A stretch of DNA of 64,000 bases from Chromatiaceae bacterium. GTDB taxonomy: Bacteria > Pseudomonadota > Gammaproteobacteria > Chromatiales > Chromatiaceae. The stretch covers positions 1,550,001 to 1,614,000 of the forward strand of contig JACKMK010000001.1 in the NCBI GenBank assembly GCA_024235395.1, read 5' to 3'. The position numbers were made by a program, and so were the translations under genes. The notes beneath the pieces were generated by a model. It saw only the letters and a list, made by a program, of their open reading frames with translations. It made no database searches and was not told the DNA's origin. Of the stretch, positions 18,461 to 28,474 are shown one piece after another. Each line of letters opens with the position of its first letter. The stretch's first letter is position 1.

Positions 18461-19386
18461 CGCTTGCGCAGCGCATTGCGCACGTTGTCGGCGGTGACCG
18501 CACTGACCCGCTCGTTCGATTCCCGAGTCACGCCGGCGATATGGGGCGTCAATACCAGATTGTCGACCCCCGCGAAGCGCGCACCGCCCGACGCCGCCAC
18601 CGGCTCTTCCGCGAACACATCGATGGCGGCGCCCGCCAGGTGTCCCGACTTCAGTACACCGACCAGGGCGTCTTCGTCGACGATGCCTCCACGCGCGGTG
18701 TTCACCAGTACCGCGCCCGGCTTCATCTTGGCGATCGCCGGGCCATCCAGCAGCCCCCTGGTCGTATCGCTCAGCGGCACGTGCAGGCTGACCACGTCCG
18801 AGTGCCGCAACAGTGTATCCAGCTCGGCGCGCTCGACATCGCGCCACGCCGGATCGCCCGCGTCGACGAATGGATCGAACGCCATGACCTGCATGCCCAG
18901 CGCACGCGCGCGGCGCGCGGTCTCGCGCGCGATACCGCCGAAACCGATCAAGCCGAGCCGCTTGCCACCGATCTCGCGCCCCATACAGCGCTGGCGCGGC
19001 CACTCGCCTGCAATCACCGCAGGACCCGCCAGGTAGGCATCGCGCAGCAACAGCATCGCGGTCGCGACGACATACTCGGCGACCGCGACGTCGTTGGCGC
19101 CGGTAGCCGGGCAGACCGCAACGCCACGCTCGCGGCACGCCTCGAGATCGATGTTGTCGAGGCCCACGCCGAGCCGGCCGACGACCTGCAGGATCTTGCA
19201 GGCGTCGAGCAAGGCACCCCGTACCTGTGTCCGGTTGCGCACGATCAGCGCACGCGCATCGGCCACCGCCGCCGACAGCTGGTCGGGATGATCGACGAGG
19301 TCGGGGTCGTACAACACCTCGAACTCGCCGGCCAGGCCGTCGACCGCCGCCTGGTCCATGAATTCAGCAATCACGACATCAGCCAC
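18457..19386 (-). CDS. slcC: D-2-hydroxyacid dehydrogenase-family (S)-sulfolactate dehydrogenase
   Basis: This encodes 309 residues of the D-2-hydroxyacid dehydrogenase family. The NAD-binding GFGGIA lies at 148-153, and the catalytic triad fits Arg232 (NTARGG), Glu261 (FAEEP) and His282 (TPHIAG). SlcC of sulfolactate degraders is of this family and size and oxidises (S)-sulfolactate to sulfopyruvate. It is preceded at 48 bases by the TctB-type transporter gene and overlaps comC. Phosphoglycerate dehydrogenase would be the generic alternative, but the C-terminal ACT domain is missing and the neighbours are transport and sulfo-lyase genes. Confidence 0.8.
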   Translation of the reverse strand: MADVVIAEFMDQAAVDGLAGEFEVLYDPDLVDHPDQLSAAVADARALIVRNRTQVRGALLDACKILQVVGRLGVGLDNIDLEACRERGVAVCPATGANDVAVAEYVVATAMLLLRDAYLAGPAVIAGEWPRQRCMGREIGGKRLGLIGFGGIARETARRARALGMQVMAFDPFVDAGDPAWRDVERAELDTLLRHSDVVSLHVPLSDTTRGLLDGPAIAKMKPGAVLVNTARGGIVDEDALVGVLKSGHLAGAAIDVFAEEPVAASGGARFAGVDNLVLTPHIAGVTRESNERVSAVTADNVRNALRKR

Positions 19387-19434
19387 CGATGTCCTCCTGT
19401 GCGCAAAGTGATAAACGGGTGGATTCGGTGCGGG

Positions 19435-19920
19435 TTATTCAAACAGCAGGCCGGTCGGCAGCGGTACCAGCAGGACCTTGGCGAACAGCGCGTAGAAACC
19501 AAGCACCACGCCGACACCGATCAGCGGGTAGGCGACCATCCGATAACGTGTCCAGGGGTCGTACATCGCAAACTGCATCAGTGCCGCGAACGTCGCCAGG
19601 CCGGACAATACGAAACCGATATAGGGCATCAGCGCCGTACCGATGAGCATCGCCGCCACCAGCCCCACCCGGCGCGGGGTCGACGCACCCGGCATCGACA
19701 CGCCATTGCCCGGCACCGGTCGCACCAGATTCCAGACGATCAACGCCACCGAGAATACGATCATCGCGATCGCGATCGCGCGCGGGAACACGTACGAGTC
19801 GGAATCCGCCATGTTGGTGGTATCCCATAGCGACACCGCGGCCAGCACGATGAACGCGACCGCGACCAGCATGCCGGCGACGTCACGCTTCGGCGATTGT
19901 GGGGATGCGTCAGTCGGCAC
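19435..19920 (-). CDS. Tripartite tricarboxylate transporter, small membrane subunit (TctB type)
   Basis: This 161-residue protein has four hydrophobic segments (about 15-33, 45-66, 85-110 and 135-158), typical of TctB. It forms the membrane part of a TTT-type secondary transporter together with the TctA-type protein, whose gene end it overlaps by 11 bases. In sulfolactate degraders the corresponding transporter is SlcHFG. The subunit sequence is poorly conserved in general, so identification rests on size, topology and position between tctA and the dehydrogenases. Confidence 0.8.
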   Translation of the reverse strand: MPTDASPQSPKRDVAGMLVAVAFIVLAAVSLWDTTNMADSDSYVFPRAIAIAMIVFSVALIVWNLVRPVPGNGVSMPGASTPRRVGLVAAMLIGTALMPYIGFVLSGLATFAALMQFAMYDPWTRYRMVAYPLIGVGVVLGFYALFAKVLLVPLPTGLLFE

Positions 19921-21421
19921 GGACCTTCCTCCTACCCTTGCCCAGCCATCGCGCCCTGATCAACGGATAGAACAGCGACAACAGGATCAGTGCAATGATC
20001 GCCAGGCTGATCGGTCGGCCGAAGAACATGCCGACGAGGTCTTCTGTCGCCGCACCGATCGTCCATGCCTGGACGAACCCCTGCTCGGCAATGCTGCCGA
20101 GAATCAGGCCCAGCACGATCGGCGAGGGACTGAAACCGAAGCGGTTCAATATCCAGCCGACCACGCCCAGCACGATCATGACGACCACATCCGAAACGCT
20201 GTTGCGGATCGCGTAGGTGCCGATCATCGTCATGAACGCGACCGTCGGCACCAGCAGCGCCTTGGGTACCGTGATGATCGTCTTGTACGCGTACCGACCG
20301 ATCACCAGGCCGGCAGGCAGCATCAACAGGGTCGCGAGGAACAGGCCATAGATGAAGGTGTAGACGATCGAGCCTTCCTCGGTGAACAGGTTCGGGCCGG
20401 TGCGCACACCCTGGATCAGCAGGGCGCCCAGGATCACCGCATCCGGTGGCGTGCCGGGTATGCCCAACACCAGCGTGGGGATGAAGCCGCCGCCGACGGT
20501 CGCGTTGTTCGCCGACTCGGTGGCCTGTATGCCCTCGGGTTCTCCCTTGCCGAACTGCTCGGACCGGTCGGAGCTGCGGCGCGCCTCCGAATAGGCGACC
20601 AGGCCGGCGATCGACCCGCCGGCACCCGGAAGAATCCCGACCAGGGTCCCGATCACCGAGCTGCGCACCAGATTGACCTTGCGGTTCCAGGAGATCGCCA
20701 ATGCCTCGCGGAATCTGAATCCGCGCGGCTCGTGCGTTACCTTCAGGTGCTTGTCGGGGGTCGCCACCAGGTCGATCAGTACCGGTACGCAGTACAGCCC
20801 GATCAGCGCGCTGACGGTCTCGATGCCGCCAAGCAGGGTCTGGCTGCCGAAGGTGAAACGGATGTCGGCACTGATCTCGGCGACACCCACGCAGGCCAGC
20901 AGCAGGCCGAAGCAGGCCCCGATCAGTCCCTTCAGCAGGTTGCCCTCGGAGAGCGCGGAGATCAGCGTCAGGCCGAACACCGCGAGCCAGAAATACTCCA
21001 CCGGCCCGAACGCGAGCGCGACGTCGGCAAGCGGTGGTGCCAGCATCAACAGGAATGCCGCACCGACCAGCCCGCCGACGACCGAAGCCAGACACGCCAG
21101 CGTGACGGCGAGATCCCCGTCGCCACGTTTGGCCATTGGAAAGCCATCGAAGGTCGTCGCGATCGCCGACGGCGTCCCCGGCGTGTTCAGCAGGATGGCG
21201 GCATAGGCACCGCCATAGATCGCCCCGGTATAGATGGCGCCCATCAGGATCAGCGCAGACGCCGGCGGCATCGTGAACGTGATCGGAACCAGGACGGCGA
21301 CGGCCATGGTCGCGGTGAGCCCTGGCAGAGAACCTATCACCGTCCCCGCCACCACGCCGGCCAGCGCCAGCATGATGTTGAACAGTGTCAAGGCCTCCAG
21401 CAGGTATTCGATCCCCGGCAT
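19910..21421 (-). CDS. Tripartite tricarboxylate transporter, large membrane subunit (TctA type)
   Basis: This 503-residue protein with about 12 membrane segments carries the TctA signatures GSLPGLTATMAVA near residue 32 and the glycine-rich GTLVGILPGAGGSIAGL in the middle, which form the substrate-translocation loops. It is the permease core that works with a periplasmic TctC protein and the small TctB subunit, driven by an ion gradient. The likely substrate is sulfolactate, because the operon also encodes SuyAB, SlcC and ComC. It starts 45 bases after the TctC gene. Confidence 0.88.
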   Translation of the reverse strand: MPGIEYLLEALTLFNIMLALAGVVAGTVIGSLPGLTATMAVAVLVPITFTMPPASALILMGAIYTGAIYGGAYAAILLNTPGTPSAIATTFDGFPMAKRGDGDLAVTLACLASVVGGLVGAAFLLMLAPPLADVALAFGPVEYFWLAVFGLTLISALSEGNLLKGLIGACFGLLLACVGVAEISADIRFTFGSQTLLGGIETVSALIGLYCVPVLIDLVATPDKHLKVTHEPRGFRFREALAISWNRKVNLVRSSVIGTLVGILPGAGGSIAGLVAYSEARRSSDRSEQFGKGEPEGIQATESANNATVGGGFIPTLVLGIPGTPPDAVILGALLIQGVRTGPNLFTEEGSIVYTFIYGLFLATLLMLPAGLVIGRYAYKTIITVPKALLVPTVAFMTMIGTYAIRNSVSDVVVMIVLGVVGWILNRFGFSPSPIVLGLILGSIAEQGFVQAWTIGAATEDLVGMFFGRPISLAIIALILLSLFYPLIRARWLGKGRRKVRAD

Positions 21422-21466
21422 GGTCGCCGCCCTCCCGGCCCGGTCGTCGGACAGTCGGGTGGATGC

Positions 21467-22414
21467 TTACTTGACGACGCCGGCTTCGCGTGCCGCTTCG
21501 CCGTAGACCGCCTTCTTCTCGTCCATGAAGGCCTTCATCCCGGCATAGTCGACATCGAGCAGGGCCATGCCGTCATTCTCCATGCGCCGCTGAAACTCGG
21601 GATCCGCATTGATCTCACCGATCATCTTCGACAGCTTGACGCGAATGTCCTCGGGTGTGGACTTGGGCACTGCGATACCGCGATAGGCACCGGAGACCAG
21701 ATCGAAACCCAGTTCCTTGAAGGTCGGCACATCAGGGAACTTCGGGTGACGCTTTTCCATGGCCACGGCGAGCAGACGCACCTGGTCCGCATGCTTTGCA
21801 CCGACCGAGGTATAGCCCCACTCGGCCTTCACCTGGTCGCCCAACAATGCAGCAACCGCCTTACCGGTGCCCTTGAACGCGACATAGGTGGTCTTGATGC
21901 CGGCCATCTTGTCGAACAGCACCTGCGCCAGGTGGTTCGCGGTTCCCTTGCCCGAACCCGACAGGGTCAGCTTGCCCGGATTCTGCTTGGCATAGTCGAT
22001 CACGTCCTGGACCGTCTTGAACGGGCTGTCCTTCGTGACGACCAGCGCGTCCGGGGTGTAGTGGAACATGTACACCCCCACGAGGTCGTCGGTCTGGAAG
22101 CCGACGTCTTTCTGCATCGGCTTGACGATGATATGCGGGAGGTTGATACCCATGATGGTATAACCGTCGCCCTTGCTGCTATTGAGCTGCGACCACCCGA
22201 CGGCACCGCCGCCGCCCGGCTTGTACGAGATAACCAGGTCCTGACCGAACTTCTCCTTGAAGAAGGGTTGCTGATGGCGTGCAGTGATATCCGATTCGCC
22301 ACCCGGTCCGAACGGAATGATGTAGCTGATGGGTTTGTCGGGATACTCGGCGAACGCCGCGTGCATGGGCATGATCGCCAGCAGGGCGACCGCGGCCAAT
22401 TGCTTGAGTTTCAT
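21467..22414 (-). CDS. Tripartite tricarboxylate transporter, periplasmic binding protein (TctC/Bug family)
   Basis: The 315-residue product has a clear signal peptide (KLKQ start, hydrophobic core, cleavage after AFA near residue 22). The mature protein begins YPDKPISYIIPFGPGGESD, the typical Bug/TctC start with the GPGG ligand loop. It captures an organic acid in the periplasm and delivers it to TctA/TctB. Start ATG 22414 follows GGAGGAG at the right distance; the frame extends to 22492 without a signal peptide at its start. The gene lies between suyB and tctA, supporting sulfolactate as ligand. Confidence 0.88.
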   Translation of the reverse strand: MKLKQLAAVALLAIMPMHAAFAEYPDKPISYIIPFGPGGESDITARHQQPFFKEKFGQDLVISYKPGGGGAVGWSQLNSSKGDGYTIMGINLPHIIVKPMQKDVGFQTDDLVGVYMFHYTPDALVVTKDSPFKTVQDVIDYAKQNPGKLTLSGSGKGTANHLAQVLFDKMAGIKTTYVAFKGTGKAVAALLGDQVKAEWGYTSVGAKHADQVRLLAVAMEKRHPKFPDVPTFKELGFDLVSGAYRGIAVPKSTPEDIRVKLSKMIGEINADPEFQRRMENDGMALLDVDYAGMKAFMDEKKAVYGEAAREAGVVK

Positions 22415-22577
22415 ATCTCCTCCTCTCACCTCTGTTGTTATCGAATCAATGGACGGCGTCACAGTCGATCTATCGCGACGGACCTCCGCCATTCGTGCCG
22501 GTGTTCATTCACGTCCCTGTGAGCCACCGTTGAACAGGCGCGTGGCGTGTCACCCGCCTGCGCCAGCGTGCGTTCGA

Positions 22578-23753
22578 TCAGGCGCTTTCGTACAAGCGGG
22601 TCAGCACGAACTCGCGATGACCGAGTGCCTCGGCCGCGGTCAGACGACCGTTCGCGGTGCGGAACATCGACTCCAGCAACGCATCACCGGCCTCATCGGG
22701 TGTCATCTCGCGACGCAACAGTCCCGACACGTCGACGTCGACATGTTCGGCCATGGTCCGCACGGTTCTCGGATTCGCACAGATCTTGATCACCGGGACG
22801 ATCGGATTGCCGATGATGTTGCCCTGTCCGGTAGGAAACATGTGCACGACATAGCCTGCAGCGCCGCACAGCGTGACCATCTCCGCCGCCGCAGATGACG
22901 AATCCATGAACCAGAGTCCGGGCCCTGTCGGCGCCTCGGCCTTGTCCAGCACGCCGTCGACCAGACACTGTTTGCCGATCTTCTGAATGTTGCCCAGCGC
23001 CTTCTCCTCGATGGTCGTCAGGCCACCGGCGATGTTGCCCTTGGTCGGCTGGGATTCCGAGAGATCATTGGTCTTGAAGCGGTTGATCATGTCCTGGTAG
23101 CGATTGAACATGAACATGAAACGGTCACGCACCGAGTCGTCTCGACAACGCGCGGCCACCAGGTGCTCGCCACCGGTGATCTCCGACGTCTCGCCGAATA
23201 GCAGCGTCGTGCCGTGCGGGTACAGCTTGTCGAACGCGTTGCCGACAGTCGGGTTCGCGCCGCAACCGGAGGTGGTATCCGATTCACCGCACTTCGTTGA
23301 AACCCAGAGTTCTTTCAACGGCGCCTCCTCGCGACGCTGCTCGGATGCGGATTGCACGAACTCCTTGGCCGCACGCGAGGCGCGCATGATGGTCTCGTGA
23401 TCGCCGTGCAGTTCGATGCCGAAGCCCGCGACCTTCTTGCCGGTCGCCGCAATGCCGTCGACCACGCGCTGCGTCCAGCCCTCTTCGATGCCGATCACGA
23501 CCACCGCCGCCACGTTCGGATTCGCGCCGGTGCCGATCAACGTGCGGAAATGCAGATCCAGGTCCTCTCCGAACTGTAGCCGGCCATAGGGATGTGGCAA
23601 TGCCATCGTTCCCTTGATGTTGTTCGCGACCGCCTCGCAGGCTGCGTTCGACAGGTCGTCCACAGGCAGGATGATCACGTGGTTACGCACCCCGTAGCGG
23701 CCGTTCTCACGCCGATAACCCCAGAACGTGGCGTTGTTAAGGTCTAAAGCCAT
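22578..23753 (-). CDS. suyB: (2R)-sulfolactate sulfo-lyase, large subunit
   Basis: This 391-residue protein of the UxaA/altronate dehydratase large-subunit family starts with the [20 protein letters not shown] segment that I recognise from SuyB. It also carries [12 protein letters not shown] and a C-terminal [12 protein letters not shown]. Cysteines in KCGES and in the glycine-rich parts fit a metal-dependent lyase. SuyAB eliminates sulfite from (R)-sulfolactate to give pyruvate. It starts 54 bases after suyA and is followed by the transporter genes. Altronate or galactarate dehydratase is the family alternative, but no uronate genes are present. Confidence 0.88.
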   Translation of the reverse strand: MALDLNNATFWGYRRENGRYGVRNHVIILPVDDLSNAACEAVANNIKGTMALPHPYGRLQFGEDLDLHFRTLIGTGANPNVAAVVVIGIEEGWTQRVVDGIAATGKKVAGFGIELHGDHETIMRASRAAKEFVQSASEQRREEAPLKELWVSTKCGESDTTSGCGANPTVGNAFDKLYPHGTTLLFGETSEITGGEHLVAARCRDDSVRDRFMFMFNRYQDMINRFKTNDLSESQPTKGNIAGGLTTIEEKALGNIQKIGKQCLVDGVLDKAEAPTGPGLWFMDSSSAAAEMVTLCGAAGYVVHMFPTGQGNIIGNPIVPVIKICANPRTVRTMAEHVDVDVSGLLRREMTPDEAGDALLESMFRTANGRLTAAEALGHREFVLTRLYESA

Positions 23754-23807
23754 GGACTTCTCTCCAACTCTTGAAAATTAAAGCTGACCGTCAGGTGCGA
23801 CCGCTCA

Positions 23808-24089
23808 TCACCAGCGCTTGGTCTTGATGTTGTGGACGTGCGCGTGTTCGCCCACGCCGATATCGGCGACCGCGCGACCGATGTCGACCCCGTACTTGAT
23901 GACGGTATCGCCCTCTTTCATCGGCTTTATCGCCAGCTTGTGCCCGATGGGGATATCGCTGGCCGCTTTGAATTTGATCTCTTTGTCCTGGTCCATGATC
24001 CAGCCGGTCAGGTCGGCACCGGCCTGTACCCCTTCAACGACGACGACGCCGACGCTGTCGCCCTCATCGTGCACTACGAAATCGATCAT
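23808..24089 (-). CDS. suyA: (2R)-sulfolactate sulfo-lyase, small subunit
   Basis: This 93-residue SAF-domain protein is homologous to the N-terminal part of UxaA. The segments DEGDSVGVVVVEG, DIPIGHK, and KYGVDIGRAVADI followed by HVHNIKTKRW are those of SuyA. Start ATG 24089 lies four to five bases after GGAGG; the open frame to 24173 adds no sensible sequence. It is the first gene of an eight-gene minus-strand operon and lies opposite gntR across a 192-base regulatory region. With SuyB it forms the lyase that releases sulfite from sulfolactate. Confidence 0.88.
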   Translation of the reverse strand: MIDFVVHDEGDSVGVVVVEGVQAGADLTGWIMDQDKEIKFKAASDIPIGHKLAIKPMKEGDTVIKYGVDIGRAVADIGVGEHAHVHNIKTKRW

Positions 24090-24144
24090 GCGTCCTCCGG
24101 ATAGCGTGGGACGACCGCCCCACTGCGGCCGAAAATATGCGGAA

Positions 24145-24173
24145 AATCTAGTAGCGCACCCGGGCCATGTCAA
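24145..24173 (-). promoter_or_regulatory. Predicted sigma-70 promoter of the suyA operon
   Basis: On the minus strand a perfect -35 box TTGACA (24168-24173) is followed after 17 bases by TAGATT (24145-24150). This is a near-consensus housekeeping promoter. It would start transcription near 24138, about 49 bases before the suyA start. It is immediately next to the palindrome at 24184-24203. Confidence 0.65.
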
Positions 24174-24179
24174 GCATCT

Positions 24180-24207
24180 TTGATAACTCTTATATAAGAG
24201 CTACGAT
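24180..24207 (+). promoter_or_regulatory. Possible gntR promoter overlapping the operator
   Basis: On the plus strand TTGATA (24180-24185) and TACGAT (24202-24207) are 16 bases apart. This weak sigma-70 promoter would have its spacer filled by the palindrome at 24184-24203. A regulator bound there would block it, which suggests autorepression of gntR. Confidence 0.4.
24184..24203. promoter_or_regulatory. 20-bp palindrome, likely GntR operator
   Basis: The core CTCTTATATAAGAG (24187-24200) is a perfect 14-bp palindrome. It extends to 20 bp (24184-24203) with only one mismatched pair. Its symmetry and length fit a dimeric GntR/HutC-type repressor site. It lies just upstream of the suyA -35 box and inside the candidate gntR promoter. 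Confidence 0.65.
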
Positions 24208-24270
24208 TTAGTTGCCCGGACGTTGGACAGCGCTTTTCTCCGCGGGCAAAATCGGCGACCTTCGCGGTCG

Positions 24271-24275
24271 GGAGG
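24271..24275 (+). promoter_or_regulatory. Ribosome binding site that supports the TTG start of gntR
   Basis: GGAGG lies six bases before TTG 24282. This strong site decides for the non-ATG start; no ATG nearby has an equivalent site. Confidence 0.7.
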
Positions 24276-24281
24276 GATAGA

Positions 24282-25010
24282 TTGAACAGCGTTTCCATTC
24301 ATCGTGGCGGTCCGCTGTACGCACAGGTCAGGGAGATCCTCACGCAGAGGATTACCGAGGGCGAATGGCAGCCCGGTGACCTGCTGCCGAGCGAGCAGCA
24401 GCTGGCCCGACAGCTGAACGTCAGCCAGGGCACGGTACGCAAGGCAATGAACGACCTGGTTGCGATCAATGTCCTGGTCCGCCAACAGGGCAAAGGGACG
24501 TTCGTCGCCAGCCACGATGCACAGCGCGTGCTGTTCCACTTCTTCCATATCGCCGCAAACGACGGCAGCAAGGTCCTGCCGACCAGCAGTGTGTTGTCAT
24601 GGTCGCGGCGACGCGCGAGCAAACGCGAGGCGCAGGCGCTGAAACTGCCGGCCGGCGCCCGGGTGATCCAGATCGAGCGTATCAGGGACCTGGGGGGCAA
24701 GCCGACCATCGTCGAGACCATCGTGGTGCCGACCGCGCTGTTTCCCGACCTGGTACAACCGGACGAACATCTGCCCAATACGCTGTATCAGCTTTATCAG
24801 CACAGGTACGGCGTGACGATACATCGCGCCGAGGAAAAGCTGCGCGCCGTGGCTGCCGGAGAGCGCGAGGCGCAACTGTTGAACGTCGAGGTCGGCACCC
24901 CGTTGTTGGAGATCGAACGCCTGGCGCTGACCCTTCCCGGAAATCCTGTGGAACTGCGCATCAGCCGCTGCGATACCCGCGAGCACTACTACGACAGTAC
25001 CCTCGCCTAG
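24282..25010 (+). CDS. GntR/HutC-family transcriptional regulator of the sulfolactate operon
   Basis: This encodes 242 residues with an N-terminal winged helix-turn-helix (about 8-75, including LPSEQQLARQLNVSQGTVRKAM) and a C-terminal UTRA ligand-binding domain (about 95-235). It starts at TTG behind a strong GGAGG. It is divergent from suyA, and a palindrome between the two genes is the likely operator. The obvious effector is sulfolactate or a related 2-hydroxyacid; sulfolactate clusters in other bacteria carry a regulator at the same place. Whether it represses or activates the operon cannot be told from sequence. Confidence 0.88.
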   Translation: MNSVSIHRGGPLYAQVREILTQRITEGEWQPGDLLPSEQQLARQLNVSQGTVRKAMNDLVAINVLVRQQGKGTFVASHDAQRVLFHFFHIAANDGSKVLPTSSVLSWSRRRASKREAQALKLPAGARVIQIERIRDLGGKPTIVETIVVPTALFPDLVQPDEHLPNTLYQLYQHRYGVTIHRAEEKLRAVAAGEREAQLLNVEVGTPLLEIERLALTLPGNPVELRISRCDTREHYYDSTLA

Positions 25011-25157
25011 CCCCGACGTTGCATGAGCGCGGACGCCATGTCGTGGCGGTACGCCTTGTACTCGGCCGGTACCGCCCCCATCTGTTGACGACAACCCCTG
25101 GTCAAGCCGCCGCCCCGGCGACCCTCGACCGCCACATCCCAGTCGGATCCACGAATA

Positions 25158-27539
<2,382 letters not shown>

Positions 27540-27580
27540 GCGGCCAACCCGGTCCGATACCCGGCGATGCCTTTGACGGA

Positions 27581-28171
27581 TCAGCCCGTGGCGGGACCCA
27601 GAAATGCCTTGATGCCAACCAGTATCATGTTGACCGCGACCAGATTGAGCAGTAGCCCCATGAACTTTTCCAATGCCCTTATCCCGCGCTGTCCGAGATA
27701 GTCGCTGATTCGCCGGCCGAGCAGCAGGATCACTGCGGTGACGAAGCACACCGCAAACAGCGCCAACAACAGGTTCACCGCACCGGTCTGTTGCTGGCCG
27801 TGCAGCACCATCACCGTGGTGATCGCCGAAGGGCCCGCGAGCGCCGGTACCGCGATCGGCACCAACACCGGATCGTCACGATAGTTGTCTTCGAAGATGG
27901 CCGCAGCCGACCGAAAGATCATCTTCAACGAGATCAGAAAAAGGATCACGCCGCCGGCCACGGTCAACGAGGCACGCTCCACGTTGAGGTAATGCAGGAT
28001 GTATTCGCCGGCGAAAGCAAAACCGGCGAGTATCAGCATCGCCAGGGCGGTCTCGCGGAGGATCAGCCGGCGGTAACGCGCCCCCGAGATCCCGTTGGTC
28101 ACGGCCAGCACGAACGGAAGATTGCCGAACGGGTCGATCACCAGCATCAGCAGGATGGCGTTTTCGATCAT
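27581..28171 (-). CDS. MarC-family integral membrane protein
   Basis: This 196-residue protein has six hydrophobic segments and the MarC-family features: an early IDPFGNLPFVLAV segment and PIAVPALAGPSAITTVMV in the middle. The family (MarC/YhgN/YchE) has been linked by name to antibiotic resistance and amino-acid export, but its function is not settled. Start ATG 28171 gives the usual short N-terminus ahead of the first helix. It is convergent with lon, 41 bases apart, and stands alone. Confidence 0.88.
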   Translation of the reverse strand: MIENAILLMLVIDPFGNLPFVLAVTNGISGARYRRLILRETALAMLILAGFAFAGEYILHYLNVERASLTVAGGVILFLISLKMIFRSAAAIFEDNYRDDPVLVPIAVPALAGPSAITTVMVLHGQQQTGAVNLLLALFAVCFVTAVILLLGRRISDYLGQRGIRALEKFMGLLLNLVAVNMILVGIKAFLGPATG

Positions 28172-28474
28172 CGATGTCCGGGAGTCACTGCGGTTTCCAG
28201 CGCACAACCAGCGTAACACCGGGGCAAGCGGCGCGACAGTGATCGGGTGGCGCGGGCGTCTCCTTGCCGGGCGCCGACGCTGGATCGCATTGACGTGTCG
28301 CGACGCTTCGCCCTAGGCTCGACGCATCGGCTGGCACCTTGCACCTGTACAGGACACCGACCCGATGCAATCCGGTGTCGGCAGGCAGTTGCGGACGATC
28401 CAACCCTGTCGCAGGGGCCCGTGCCGCACGACGAATTACGCGAGACGATCATCAGACCAGGTGCACACTCAGGC
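28172..28474. other. Intergenic region between divergent marC-like gene and hydrolase-TlpA gene
   Basis: About 300 bases lie between the two divergent starts. The plus-strand frame of the downstream gene stays open through it (to 28247), but this part has no signal peptide or ribosome site and does not look coding. No other feature was found. Confidence 0.4.

Noticed and set aside
19643..22522. Long plus-strand open frame opposite the transporter genes
   Set aside because: Antisense shadow of tctB, tctA and tctC; composition dominated by Arg, Gln and Asp.
22578..24089. Altronate/galactarate dehydratase genes
   Set aside because: Small and large subunits are separate, resemble SuyA/SuyB in specific segments, and the neighbours are sulfolactate genes rather than uronate genes.
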